NCBI GenBank assembly: GCA_030549335.1
Contig: CM060194.1
Coordinates: forward strand, 12,712,171 to 12,776,170
Origin: Pontederia crassipes
Taxonomy: Eukaryota > Streptophyta > Magnoliopsida > Commelinales > Pontederiaceae
DNA length: 64,000 nt
Reading direction: 5' to 3'
Positions 50,201 to 63,100 of the stretch are shown one piece after another. The stretch's first letter is position 1. Each line of letters opens with the position of its first letter. Under the pieces are notes generated by a model, which was not told the origin of the DNA, ran no database searches, and worked only from the letters and a program-made list of their open reading frames with translations. A program made the translations under genes and the position numbers.

Positions 50201-52410
50201 TACACCATTGTTCCTTCTTTCTTCGGGAGTGGGGATTTGGCTAGTGGCTGTATTTTCCTCTTTTTGCTGCTCTCCTCTTGAGGGCTTACATACTATTTTT
50301 TCTCCTAAAAAAAAAATATACATACTATTCACCATTTAACATTTGTATTCCCTAGGGCAATTCTGGAGGTCCCCTTGTGAACCTTGATGGTGAGGTTGTG
50401 GGCATCAATCAAATGAAAGTCCAAGCTGCGGACGGTCTAAGCTTTGCAGTACCAATTGATTCTATCAGTAAAATAGTAGAGCAGTTCAAGAAGAATGGGT
50501 ACATTCTTGTCCACTTCTACATGGTTTCCATTTTGTTTGGTTCAGCATCTGTTTATTCTCTTCTGAACAAGATTCTGCTATTATATACTTGGGCAGAAAG
50601 ATTTTAAGTTAGCCTTAATTTAATATCATGTCCATAGCTTTCTAGTTTTGAGATTCGATATCTATCTTCTTCATGACAGCCTTTGTGATAGTTTTGATGG
50701 TAGATGTTAAAGTTGGCTAATAATTAGGGCGATTTCATATTTCATAACTATATACTTGTCCAAAAGGTTGTCAAACTTGTGTCTTAGTACTTAAACTTGG
50801 ACGAGATTAGGTCTAGAAATGTATTTGCATTTTTAATATGTTTTGTGAAGTTATTAGTTTATTCCTCTAAAAAAATATTAGTTTAATTTACATCGTACTT
50901 AAATTTTATGTATTACGAGTCAAGTTTCAATATGATTTTGCACTTGATAAAATAAGTTTACATGGAAACTTGATCTTGATAATCTTGCTTGTACATACTA
51001 ATAAAGTTCTCTTACTTTTTCATTTTTTAAAAATAATTAATTATATACTTGTTGTAGAGCCTTTATTAAAAACAGTTTGTCATGGAGTCATCGTAAACTC
51101 TAGTCACTAACCAAATTCAATTTGTCAGTATTCTGCATACCGTTATGTTGTCTTTTCACATATTTCCTTCTTTCATAGATATGATCTTGCTCAAATTATC
51201 TGTAGTTCATGACTACTCATTGCTGTAGGGCCGAAAATGAAATTGTAAGCACCAGCTAAAGTCAATTCATTAGCCTCACACATTCCACTTTTGCGTAATA
51301 TTTTCACACCTTTTTTTTACTTGTCTATAAGTTCTTAGTTCTTTTCTTTTGGCTGGTTTTTAACCAGAAATGTGATATTTTATTGTTCATATTTTTTATC
51401 GACCTTCTTTCTGGTGTTGAATGTGTGCACTCTGTATAATTGACTCATTTTCAATTCCTTATTCTGTATGCAGAAGAGTTGTGAGGCCTTGGCTTGGACT
51501 AAAGATGCTTGATCTTAATGAAATGAACATTTCGCATCTTAAGGAAAGAAATCCTTCATTTCCAGATGTAAGCCAAGGTGTGCTGGTTCCCATGGTAAGA
51601 TTTCTAGCCCATTCTATTCTTGGGATTTTCAGGTGTATATACATTTCATTTTTTTTCACTTTACCTTTCAAACACCTTAGGACAAACAAAAAGAAAGGAT
51701 CATGCAGTTGAAATCAATTTTTAGGACTCTGAAGCATATACTTCTGCAGCGACATCAGTTCTTCATAACCATGTTCTATTGTTTTTGAGTTGTCAACCAG
51801 GTAACTCCAGGATCTCCTGCTGAGCGTGCTGGGTTTCATCCTGGTGACATAGTCATTGAATTTGATGGACATTCTGTTGGAAGTGTAAAACAGGTGAATA
51901 ATATATTGATGATTTGATTATTTATCTTTGAAAGCTGTAGCATGTAATAAATGAAGTTTTCTCTGCCTGTCTCACCTTTATCTACCAAGAACGGCTGATA
52001 CAGCATCTTGCTGTAGCAATACTCTTGGATAGAAGGACAAGCCTTGATAACTAAATAGCGCTAGAGTTATGAGTTTGCTGCATACAGCTGACCCTTTCGA
52101 GATCCTCGAGTCCTGCATGCATAAGCTTTTATGTGTTTAAATGGTCATTTGAGCATATCCTAAGCATTAAAATCAGAAAATTTGCTCAGTACCTCTCTTT
52201 TTTGCCCCTCAATGCCTAACGCCTAACCTGAAAGCCAACTATTTTCGGATGTCTTCTGGCACTTGATGCAATGCCTCAATAACTTTTGCCTCTTGGTTAC
52301 AGATAATTGATATCATGGATGACAAGGTAGGCAAACCTTTCAAAGTGCTTGTGAAACGAGCAAACAAGACAACAATTTTGACCGTGATTCCAGAGGAGGC
52401 CGATGCCTAA
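47263..52410 (+). CDS. DEGP14: HtrA/Deg-type serine protease with PDZ domain (DEG14 type)
   Basis: An ATP-independent serine endoprotease of the HtrA family, which cuts damaged or misfolded proteins; the plant DEG14 type resembles mitochondrial HtrA2. Exons: 47263-47365, 47453-47518, 47594-47773, 47863-47978, 48693-48904, 49143-49224, 50356-50498, 51474-51594, 51801-51893, 52303-52410, giving 407 residues with all phases consistent. The N-terminus ([20 protein letters not shown]) is Arg-rich then hydrophobic, fitting an organelle targeting/anchor segment. The triad is His140 (TCAHCVED), Asp178 (ISDVAVVKI) and Ser256 (GNSGGP), with normal spacing. Residues about 301-400 form one PDZ domain ([35 protein letters not shown]). 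Intron 6 carries a LINE tail in the sense direction. An upstream in-frame GTG at 47230 is not used; the ATG at 47263 fits the family. It is convergent with MAK16. Confidence 0.93.
49995..50317 (+). mobile_element. 5'-truncated LINE tail in intron 6 of the protease gene
   Basis: The frame 50005-50244 includes [20 protein letters not shown], matching the 'W-IWL-RNRRIFE' block near the C-terminus of plant L1-type LINE ORF2. A non-coding tail and a run of ten A (50308-50317) follow, as expected at a LINE 3' end. Only the last ~300 bp were inserted. The flanks (tatatat and tatacat) hint at a short target duplication. It lies inside an intron in the same direction as the gene and leaves the exons intact. 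Confidence 0.7.
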
Positions 52411-53323
52411 TCTTCGACTTGCTTCAAGAAACTATTTCAAGACAATATCCATCAATTAAATCGTGGCAGACAAAGATCTTTGACGTCATTTACTGTCTGT
52501 AGTTGTTTGGAGATTTTAAACGCGTTAGATTCAGAGGTCATTCGTTTTGGTTTTGAAGAAAAAGATAAATTGCTATTATGGTTTAATGAGAGGGTGGACG
52601 TTCCCCCTATTCTCTGGACACGGACATCGGGATGAGAAGTGACCGGTTCAATGCAGTTCGGGAGAAGTGCAGCATGTTCGCATGATGCCGGTTCGACAAA
52701 CCCTCGTCGTCGTCGTCCACCCTCCTGACCGTGTAAGACATTTTTTAAAGAAAATTTTGTTTCAGTGTAAGAAAAATTCTTCAAAAAATATCTTCCATCA
52801 AATTATTTTTCTCCAAAAACAGTTTTTAGCATAACAAATATAGCCTCCGAGAAAGAAGCGAACAAAATTACAGAGCATCGAAAGTTCAAAAGATTGGATG
52901 AGATAAGGAATGTTACCGTGAGCGTGCATATGACCACAATTAACAATCTAATCATTTTGGAGGCACTGATTATGGTCAATGATCAATGCATCTTTCCTTT
53001 TTTTTGAGAGAGAGGAATGCATCTTTCCTTTTTTTTTTTTGAGAGAGAGACAGAGGAATGCATCTTTCCTTGTATAGGTGAAAAATTATGCATCATGGCA
53101 CTGCTAAAAGTTTAAGAAATTGAAGAAAAAAACTAGGGAACCGAAGAAGATATTGTTCATATTTTCTAGCCCAAACAGACATTTTCCAAAACTTTAGTAA
53201 ACATTTAAACTCATACAATCACTCCATTGATCTCTGGAAAATTTCTATAAGTTCTCCCCTGTATGGTAGTGGCACATGCAACCAGTAGATGTAAAAGGCA
53301 TGGCAAATGGATCAAATTTAATA
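52411..53323. other. Spacer between two convergent genes
   Basis: Shared 3' region of the protease gene and MAK16. About 52585-52735 is GC-richer with 'gagggtggacg' and, inverted, 'cgtccaccctcc', so it may form a large stem-loop. No gene is seen. Confidence 0.55.
52985..53072. repeat. Three-copy minisatellite
   Basis: The unit 'aatgcatctttccttttttt' followed by 'gagagagag' occurs three times with a variable T run. Confidence 0.85.
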
Positions 53324-56300
53324 TCACATGTACGCCATTTGTCTCCCACCGGTCTCTTCATCGTCCTCAACCTGTAGCCAGAAGAAGCATCATTAGCTTC
53401 TTAGACTAGTGGTCCATAAAATGTCATCTAAACATGTTCACAACGTAAAATGGCACCATACTACCAAACACCTCTGGATTTGATCAAAAGAAATATGAGC
53501 GTCGTGGCATGACAAAAAGTCACATCCACAAATTTCATTGGTAAAAACAAATCAAGTGTGCTCTTGTGAATATAGAGATGGCAGGAAACAAGTCTCATTC
53601 TGCTTATATACATTCAAAAACTTGTGCGAAAAAAAAACTACGTTTTCTAGGAGAAGAAACGAAGAAACGACAGTTTACCGCAGCAGTTTGCTGAAGATCA
53701 AAGTTAACTGTAAATAACCATTTAACATGTCTCGCCTATATTATTTTAAACAGTTCAAGAAATACTAGCTTAAAAGAGATCAACAATAAGCAAAAATTAC
53801 CTCAATAAGTACCCTCCCCTTTTTCTTTGACTTGGCACGAGAATCAAGCCCCAACACTTTTTGTTTCTTTGTTACTAAATGGTCAGCAGTTTCTTCATCA
53901 TCCTCGTCTACATCATCTGGGTCAACAATAAGCAAAACGAGGATGGAAAATTAGATGATAAGCATCGCTAATTATTAAATTTCCAATGTCAGAAGCTACT
54001 AATTTAGTAGCCTGTAACAGAGACCACAAAAATATGCCAGAAGCTACTTATATACATTCAGAAGCTACTAATCAGCCACAGGCCAAAATATATTGCAGAT
54101 TGGAGCTACACACTCAAGTTTAGCTCTGGCCATTGATTCAAATTTAACCTTAATTTTCATTACATATAACAAATAGCATATATTAACAGAAATAGAGGCA
54201 TCACCTTTGTCAATCTGTGAAGCATAATCATCGTTAAAGTAATCTTCCATGTCTTCCAGTCCATCAAGCTCTTCACCAAAGCCTTCAACATATTCCACCA
54301 AATCAGGCTCCTGTTAAATGAGACCATATAAAAACTTTGAAAAATGACCAGTAGCATAGAAAAATGGCAGAGATATGTATTAAAAATGATCAGATACCTC
54401 CTCGACTTCTTCTTCAACACTTGGTTGAAGTTCTTTCTCATTAAGGGCATTCATGTATGCCTCTGTAGGATAATTATATATTTCACCATAGACACCCTTG
54501 TTTAAACGTTCCAAAAGTTCTTTTTCAATGCTCTGCAAGAAAATTTAACAATTTATTAGCAATTCGAATGAACTAATAGGCAATATGCAATCAAATATGT
54601 CCAGCAAGGATAACCTTGTCAAGAACCGCAGCTTTTTCAGCTTTCTCCTCCCTCCTAGCCTCTCTCTTTTTCTCTTTTGTAGGAACAGTCATTATCTTTT
54701 CCCTGCAAGGCCAAGAATGAATGAATAGAAGCCTTTCAAATCGCAAACAAAATATGAACTTTGAAATTAAGAAAACCACATAAAAAAGTTGTAACTATTT
54801 TTTTTTGAGAGCGAGTTGTAACTATTTTCCAAGAAAATGAAAATAACCTAATGTTATTTGGGCAATTGATGTTTCATAAATTCTAGTCCTCTGAAGTAGA
54901 CGAAACTTTTGTTGAAGGAAAAAAAATATATAGGACAATTCCTTGGCAAACAAACAAACATTATGAAGATATGGCAATTCGAACTTTCAGTCCATCAAAT
55001 TACAGAATGATTAATTAAGATCTCAGAGAAAAAAAAACTACAACACAAATCATTTGAATGTTGTGTAACATTGTTGTACAGCATAAGGTTGTATAAAGAG
55101 ATGTCACAGTCATAATGTCAATCTTCCTTATATTGTTGTAGAAAGTACATAGAAAAAATTATCACACTCAACAACTTTGGAAAATTAACATTACACAATA
55201 TTCCTTTTAAAAGATGAGTATGAAATATTCACATTGATAAAGAAGATACGCAATCATTGCAAATGATGAGAAAAGATGAACACTAGTTTAATTAAAATTG
55301 ACATCATAATTTACGGTCATGTCAAGACCAGCATAAAGCATTAAAAGATGAGAAAAGATGCTCGTGCTAAAGCATATGAGGGGTTTTATAAGGAGTTAGG
55401 GACAAAGGCTGGTGAACAAAGGATTTACAAGATTGCAAGGAATAAAGAGAAGGAATCGAGAGATTTGGATCAAGTAAGATGCATAAAAAATGAAGTTGGC
55501 AAGGTTTTAGTTACTGAAGGAGATATTAAGAACAGATGGGAAGAGTATTTCTATAAGCTATTTAATAATGAATGTGAAGGTTCCCGTTGTGATTTGGAGG
55601 ACTTGACAATTAGCGAATGTGAACTTAATAGGTCATTTTATCGTAGAATTAGAGTCTCGGAGATTAGCGAAGCTCTTAAGAAAATGGAGAATGGTAAAGC
55701 CGTTGGACCGAATGGTATACCGATTGAAGTTCGAAAATGTTTAGGAGAAAAATGTGTGTTGTGGTTATGTAAACTATTTAATGAGATTTTACGGTCGAAA
55801 AAGATGCCTGATGATTGGAGATTAAGTACATTAGTTCCTATTTACAAAAATAAAGGGGATATTCAGAATTGTGCAAATTATAGAGGGATTAAACTTATGA
55901 GTCACACAATGAAATTATGGGAAAAAGTGATTGAGCATAGATTGAGAATGGAGACTAGTATTTCTGAGAGACAATTTGGGTTCATGCCAGGAAGATCCAC
56001 TACAGAGGCGATTTATTTACTAAGGGGGATGATGGAGAAATATCGAAGTAGGAGAAGAGACTTAGCTTTCATTGACTTAGAGAAGGCGTATGATCGGGTA
56101 CCAAGGGATGTACTTTGGAAAGCCTTGCAAAAGAAGAGGGTGAGTGTTGCCTACATTAAGGTAATACAAGATATGTACGATGGGGCATTGACTAGAGTTA
56201 GGACACCCGGAGATGAGACAAATGAATTTCCCATAGGAATTGGCCTACATCAAGGATAAGCTTTAAGCCCGTATCTATTTAACTTAGTTATCGATGCTAT

Positions 56301-58956
56301 AACCGAGAGTATCACAGAGGAGGTACCTAAGTGCATGCTATTTGCGGATGATATAGTACTTTTAGCGGATTCAAGAGAAGAGATTAATACAAAATTGGAA
56401 ATATGGAGAAATACGTTGGAGTCAAAGGGTTTTCGTTTAAGTAGGAATAAAACAGAATATATGCATAGCAATTTCACAAATAAACAACTTAGAGACGATT
56501 TGAAAGTTAGGCTAGGGGATGATATAATTCCTCAAGTGACAAAGTTTAAATATTTACGATCAATTGTAAGACAAGATGATGAGATTGATGACGATGTTAA
56601 TCATAGAATTCAAGCTGGTTGGTGTAAGTGGAGGAAAGCCACTGGAGTTCTTTGTGATAGAAAAGTACCCAATAAAGTTAAAGGAAAATTCTATCGTACT
56701 GCTATAAGGCCAGCAGTGTTATATGGTAGTGAATGTTGGGCTATGAAGGGACAACATGAACGTAAAGTAGGGGTAGCCGAAATGAGGATGTTGAGATGGA
56801 TGTGTGGTCATACAAGATTAGATAAGATTAGGAATGACCATATACGTGAACGAGTCGGAGTGGCTCCTATCAGTGAGAAAATTGTAAAGAATCGTTTGAG
56901 ATGGTTTGGTCATGTTCAGAGAAGACCATTAGATGCGCCAGTAAGAAGAGTAGATCAAATAATCTGGAGTCCGATTAAAAGAGGGAGAGGGAGACCAAGG
57001 CGGACACTTGGCGAACTAATAGAGCAAGATCTATTGGTGAATAATATACCGAAAGGTTTGGTTACTAATAGAGCGGAATGGCGTCGTATGATCCATGTAG
57101 CCGACCCCACCTAGTGGGATAAGGCTTTGTTGTTGTTGTTGTTGTCAAGACATAAACAGGCAATAAGCAACAACACAAACCTACAGCTTAACAAGTTATG
57201 TGCTTGGAAACAAAGCAAGATTGATATTCTACATATTATCCATTTCAAATATATCTACTTTTGGATCAGTAAAACAAACCATATGGAACAAGAATGACTC
57301 AAAAACTACTCTCTAACCATGGAAAAAAAAAAGGAAAATAATTTTTCAAGGATGCTTGATGTAGAAGAGAATGTAACAACAAAGCACAAATCAACCATAA
57401 GCAGAGATTAAGCTAAAGATCTATCTTTATAAAAACACAAAGCTTATGACAAGCAAATTAATTGTTGCACCATGTATTAGTTGTGATAACCAGTGACAAG
57501 ATCGAAAAAGGCCACTTTGAAAAGAATAAATAATGGCTCAAAAAATTTAACGTAATGGCTCAATAAAATTCAACATAACTAGCTTTCATGGTAAATAATA
57601 TACTGGAAAAAGATGGACAACGCAAACCTAAAACTCAAAAGAACGTCAAAAGATGAGGATATTAGACTTTGAAATCCTGAATTCCAACAGATTCATGATC
57701 TTGCAACAATAAGCCAGTGGGCCTCTTCCAAACTTCTAGTCAACACAAAGATAAACCCAATAAGAAACAGATGTGTACCTCACTTTTAGTTCTAGCTTCC
57801 TCATTCGTATCCGGTATTGAGTCATTTTGGTTAGGCGTTGCTTAATTTTATGCACAAGCAACTTAGGCCAGTACTCCTGTAAATATCAACATAAATGATG
57901 ATTTTAAAAAAAAGACCTATAATTATTGTCAGAAGATCGTGTAGCAATTATGTGTGCTACTTACGAGATGTTTGTTAATCATTTCTAGTGCCTTCTCATA
58001 GTTTCTTGGCAGCTTGACTCTTTCCCAGAGTTCACTTGGTTTATGAGCCCTTTCAATTGTTTTCATATATAAGTAAAACACTCCTGCATTGACGTGGAAG
58101 CATAATGCTTGAGTAGACACCTCTCAAAAAAATTAAATAAGAATGCAGTACACTTGTAGCATCATCTTATTAGACACAATTGACATTTTTTTTAAGGTAA
58201 GAAGGACACAATTGACAAATTGATAATAAAACAGAAAAAAGATGAAAATCCTAAAGAAACAAATGTTGATAAGATTGCACACAATGGGAAGCATATATGA
58301 TACAGTCAGCCAGCTGGATCACCAACAGCAAGAAGAAAGATGATCATACAAAATTCGGCACATAAGATTGAGGCATTTTAAATTTAAACCTACAAGTTAA
58401 ATGTATGACTTTTAGATTTGAGCCAAACATGAGCATCAAAATTTCAGTTTTCTAATAAAAGTTCTTCCTTTTACCAGGATAAGAGACTAATTCTTGCATT
58501 AAGTTTCTACTCTAGGGAGATGCTCATCTTGGAAATGCCAAGAGCATTCAAACCTATCAAGTGGCTAATTATATTGAGAATATTGTGTGATAAAATGAAA
58601 TAGCATCCAAGGGCAATAACCAAAATAAATAAAATTGCATAAGATAACTACTAAGATATGAGATATGTAAAATCACCATCGTGATCACGGATTGTGGCAT
58701 ATCGGCTGTTGGCTAGTGGGCAGGAGCTGCGGTTGCAGATGCCGGTGACATTATATGGGTTTCGACAGAAGATCCCCGTCGTGATTCTGCAACAGTCATC
58801 ATGAGCCCACATCACATACTTTGAATGCATGGAACCAAAAAAAAAAAGAACAGACCTCAATTCGTGAAAGTAACAAAAGAGAAAATGAAATTACTTGGCC
58901 ATGAAACTACAGTGATTGTGTCTGATCACGTCCCATATTACTTCGTCGTGCTGCAT
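53324..58956 (-). CDS. MAK16: MAK16, 60S ribosome biogenesis factor
   Basis: MAK16 is a nucleolar protein needed for early assembly of the 60S ribosomal subunit. Exons on the minus strand: 58956-58895, 58786-58677, 58083-57965, 57876-57779, 54702-54615, 54532-54398, 54310-54205, 53916-53801, 53371-53324, giving 293 residues, close to the family length of about 300. The start [20 protein letters not shown] is the family N-terminus. The L28e/Mak16 domain covers about residues 6-118, with four cysteines (16, 28, 38, 43; [16 protein letters not shown]) that look like metal ligands. The next part holds [18 protein letters not shown], a basic helix ([20 protein letters not shown]) and YGEIYNYP. Acidic stretches rich in Glu and Asp then fill the C-terminal third, with a basic KSKKKGR before the end. 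Intron 4 (3.1 kb) is swollen by an antisense LINE. A telo-box lies upstream. It is convergent with the protease gene. Confidence 0.94.
55329..57142 (+). mobile_element. 5'-truncated RTE-type LINE in MAK16 intron 4
   Basis: Flanked by the direct repeat TGTCAAGAC (55320-55328 and 57143-57151), a perfect 9-bp target duplication. The 3' end reads ccgaccccacctagtgggat then aaggctttg and (TTG)n. That is the (TTG)n tail typical of plant RTE-clade LINEs and of the Au SINEs that use them. No endonuclease domain is present, so the copy is cut short at its 5' end. It lies antisense to MAK16 and is fully intronic. The near-intact coding frame suggests a fairly recent insertion. Confidence 0.88.
55348..57114 (+). 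pseudogene. LINE reverse transcriptase, one in-frame stop
   Basis: One frame runs for 589 codons, broken only by a TAA at 56257-56259, which sits where related elements have Ser (LHQG[14 protein letters not shown]). Before it are a thumbless N-terminal part ([12 protein letters not shown]), [27 protein letters not shown] and [17 protein letters not shown]. After it is the catalytic [14 protein letters not shown] (Asp-Asp pair near codons 332-333), followed by the C-terminal [15 protein letters not shown]-type region, [13 protein letters not shown] and [11 protein letters not shown]. Without the endonuclease and with the stop, it cannot act on its own. There is no reason to think MAK16 uses it. 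Confidence 0.9.
57152..57778. other. Remaining MAK16 intron 4 sequence
   Basis: Ordinary AT-rich intron DNA between the LINE and exon 4. With the LINE removed, the intron would be about 1.25 kb. Nothing else is seen. Confidence 0.6.
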
Positions 58957-59232
58957 TTTCGTGACAAGATCTTTGTGCTGCACGGGTTAGAAACAACACA
59001 TCAAACTGATGAATCAATTAACAATAGTAAAAAGATGGCTATAAAAACAAAACAACAGTGATAAGGATGAGAAGTTACTGGGTTCCAAGTGTGGCGGAGC
59101 TGAGATTAATGCCAAGGCTTAAGGATCAATCAATGGGGAGGCCGAGGAGGATCCACAAACCTGAGGCGGCTGAGGCGGCCAGACAGTGGCGCTGGGGAAG
59201 GGGGCTGATGCAAAATTTGAAGAGAAGGTTGA

Positions 59233-59241
59233 TTAGGGTTT
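59233..59241 (-). promoter_or_regulatory. Telo-box upstream of MAK16
   Basis: The minus strand reads AAACCCTAA 277-285 bp upstream of the MAK16 start codon, close to the likely transcript start. Telo-boxes are typical of plant genes for ribosomal proteins and ribosome assembly and would suit growth-linked expression. A leader intron between here and the start codon is possible (donor-like cag-gtttgtgg on the minus strand near 59160). Confidence 0.6.
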
Positions 59242-59284
59242 ACGAGAGTTCGAATTGCTTTTTTTAGATATCTGAGCAATTTCA

Positions 59285-60030
59285 TAACTTATTGGGTTGA
59301 ACCAGTCTTTTTAAAACCGGACCGGAACAGACCGGCCTTGAATTGAAAAATTAGTTCAATTTGATTTTTTTAAAAAATAAAAGAGCTGAAATAATGAAAA
59401 ATAAATAGAAAAAAGAAAAGTATATTATAGTATTAATGATGGAAGGATAGGAAGAGGAGAAAAATAAGAAATTAGATTTGATAGGAGGAGAAAAATTAAG
59501 GATTAGATTTTATATAATGAATGTAAAAAAAGATATTAATAATAAGGAAATTACATTTAAATTTGAAAATAAAAGATAAGAAGGTAATAATAAAGTCAAA
59601 TTTAAATAAAATAGAAATTTATCATGAACTTAAATAAGATGAATAATATAACAAACTTTCTAGGATTAACATGAAAGGAAATAGATAATATGAAGAAAAT
59701 ATTGAAATTATATAATAAAACGTGGTAAGATAGTAATAAAAAAATTTAAATAAAAAAATTAAAGTTATCATGAAATTTTTAAATAATAAATTTAATATAT
59801 AATTAAAAAATATAAAAATACTTTATTACTATTTGATTAATTTAAAATGATGATAATATAATTTTTATTTTATACTTTAATTTATAATATATTTCCTTAA
59901 AGTAGTACAAATAATTTATTTTAATAAAAATTCGATTTAATTTAGTCGAACACGATTGAACCGATCGAACCACGACTCAATTGGCCGACCGGTTCGATCA
60001 CCGACCCGATTTTAAAAACATAGGTTGGAC
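59285..60030. mobile_element. MITE-like element behind the MAK16 promoter
   Basis: The left side (gaaccagtctttttaaaacc then ggaccgg) and the right side (about 59985-60027, gaccggttcgatc, cgacccgattttaaaaacat) are inverted relatives sharing 'tttttaaaaccgg/ccg-ttttaaaaa'. The core is very AT-rich and non-coding. This end pattern is common among plant MITEs. No target duplication was confirmed. Confidence 0.45.
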
Positions 60031-60179
60031 CACACAAGACATTTTTCACCAATATTTAATTATAATTATACTCCATATTTAATACTACTTAATTTTAAAA
60101 TTATTTTAAACATTATTTCAAAGCTAAAAATGGCCCAATTGATCAATTTCTAAGGTTCAAATTTATATGGTAAAGCTTT

Positions 60180-63100
60180 TGTTGGATTGATTCGGGTTCA
60201 ATCAAATCAAGAAGCTAAAATGATTGGGTTTTCACGGTGAACTTGTGACAAAATTTTTGAATGGTTTATTAAAAACTAGCATTTCTAAAATCGAATGGTA
60301 CAAAGGAATCACATTTGCTATTTGCAGTACAATTAAATCTAAGAAATCATAAAACACAGGAAAAAACTAGTTGAAATGCCCAAACAAGTTCAAATCAGCT
60401 TTATATTTGTTAGAAGAAATATATATATCATACTACTAAAAGATGAAGAGAAATACAAGGAGAGAAGTTTCACTATGAAGGAAGAAAAGGAAGAAAAAGG
60501 GAAAACTAAGGGTCAATCCTCGCTGGCGCGATGAGCACTCTCCATTGGCGTGAAAAGCAATTTGTTGCGCGGTAGCCGCCACCGACGAGCATCGATCCTG
60601 GCTTGCGGCGATAGCTTGGGGAATGGAGAACTATAGTGCCACCGCTGCTCTCGGTGCCGCCGACGATGACGATCACCGATCTGGACTTGCGGCGATAGCA
60701 TTGGGGAAGGAAAGAACTAGAGAAAAGAACCATTGGCGAAATAGAAAATCGAAAACTCACCAGGTTCAATCGCGCTCGAAGAAGAGAATGTAGATTTAGG
60801 GTTTCACGATGAGAATTTGTAAGTTGTAAAAGGAATGATAGAATTTGTAAGTTTTTCTTGTTGTTGTTGTTATTGTTATAAATAACATATAATTTATTTG
60901 TTTGGAGTCGATAGAACTATATTATGTAGACAACCAAAATTATACTATGTGCAAAATCTCAAAAAATAATTACTATATGAATATTATGATATTTAAGGAA
61001 TCATTGAAACTAATATTTTTAGCAATTAAACGTGTCTACTCTAAAAAGAGAAGTACTGACTTGTTATAATTTAAATCAATTTGAAATAAAACTTTTGAAA
61101 TACAGTCGCATGTAGTTTATGAACTACGTCTCCTTTGATAAATATAATATAATAATATATAATATCTTTTATTAAAATAAAATTATAGTTTTTTAGCGAA
61201 ATAACTGCATTTTAAATATTCGTGAACATGCTTTTTGGCAAATACACCTCATTTTTTATTTTTTTTAAAGAAATATTTCTTAAAAAATTTAATACAATTG
61301 AAACTTTTTAGTTTTATTTTTTTCTTTTTAGTTTTATTCATCTTTTTAGTTTATTCATAGGACATGTTTGACTAATCTTATCATCGTTCAAAATGACTTA
61401 TAAGCAGTTTTAAAATTTTCTCCCTATTCGAATTCAATCAAATCAGAAGCTGAAATAATTGGATTGATGAATTTTCAAATGATTTATTAAAAACTAACAT
61501 TTCTAAAATCGAATGGTCACATTAGCTATTTGCAATACAAGTCAATCTAAGAAATCATAAAACTAGTTGAAACGTCAAAACAAGTTCACATCAGCTTTTT
61601 ATTTGTTAGAGAAATGGAAAGGCAAGAAGAAATATATATCATACTAAGAAAAGATAAATAGAAATACAAGGGGAGAAGATTCACTATGAAGGCACGAAAA
61701 GAAGAAAAAGGGGAAACTAAAGGCCACTCTCCACTGGAGCGAAGAGCAATCTGTTGCGTCGTGGCCTTTGCCGCCAACGAGCACCGATCCTGGCTTGCAG
61801 CACTAGCTTGGGGAATGGAGACTATAGTGTTGTCGTCGTTCCATGGCCGCCGCCGCCGATGAGCACCGATTCGGGCTTGTGGTGATAACATTTGAGAAGT
61901 AGAGAACTAAAGTAAAAAAAATCATTGGCAAAATAGAAAATAAAAAACTGACTAGGTTCAATCGCGTTCACAGAAGATAATGGAATAATGCGTTGAGGAG
62001 GGTTTAGGGTTTCACGATAAGAATGTGTAAGTTGTAAAATAAATGATAGAATTTGTAAGTTGTTGTTGTTTTTGTTAAATAACATATAATTTATTTTTTT
62101 TGGAGCCAATAGAACTATATTATGTAGACAACCAAATTTATACTGTGTTCAAAATCTTAAAAAATAATTACTTTATGAATATTATGATATTTAATTAATC
62201 TTCTATGGATTCAATCAAATCAGAAAGTTGAAATGATTGGATTTTTTGTGCTGAACTTGTGACTAAATTTTTGAATGGTTTATTAGAAACTAACATTTCT
62301 AAAATCGAATGTCACATTAGCTATTTGCAATACAATTCAATCTAAGAAATCGTAAAACCTAGTAAAAAAACTAATTGAAACGTCAAAACAAGTTCACATC
62401 ATCTTTTTATTTGTTAGAATAAGTGGAAAGGCAAGAAGAAATATATATCATACTACGTAAAGATGAAGATGAAAAAAAAATGAAGAGAAATACAAGGGGA
62501 GAAGATTCACTATAAAAGGAAGAAAAGAAGAAAAGGGGGAAACTAAGGGTCAATCCCCACTGGCACGACGAGCACTATCCACTAGCGTGAAGAGCAATCC
62601 GCTACGCCATGGCCTTCGTCGCCGACGAGCACCGATCCTAGCTTGCGGCGGTAGCTTGGGGAATGGAGAACTATAGTGCCTCCACCGCTCCATGGTTGCC
62701 GCCGCCGCCGATGAGCACCGATTCGGGCTTGCCACGATAGCTTTGGGGAAGGAGAGAACTAGAGTAAAAAATCATTGGCGAAATAGAAAATAAAAAACTT
62801 ACTAGGTTCAATCGCGTTCGCAGAAGATAATGGAATAATGCACTGAGGAGGGTTTAGGGTTGCACGATAAGAATTTGAAAGTTGGAAAAAGAAGGATACA
62901 ATTTGTAAGTTCTTGTTGTTATTTTTCTTATTATAAATAACATATAATTTATTTGTTTGGAGTAGATAGAACTATATTATGTAGACATCCAAATTTATAC
63001 TATGTTCAAAATCTTAAAAAATAATTACTATATGAATATTATGATATTTAATGAATCTTTGACGGGTTCAATCGAATCAGGAAGCTAAAATGATTGATTT

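Noticed and set aside
59058-59267. Plus-strand open frame of 69 codons
   Set aside because: It is opposite the probable leader and promoter of MAK16 and has no domain.
60506-62735. Minus-strand open frames of 60-101 codons in each tandem unit as a small gene family
   Set aside because: Lengths, frames and starts differ between units, so purifying selection on a protein is not apparent.
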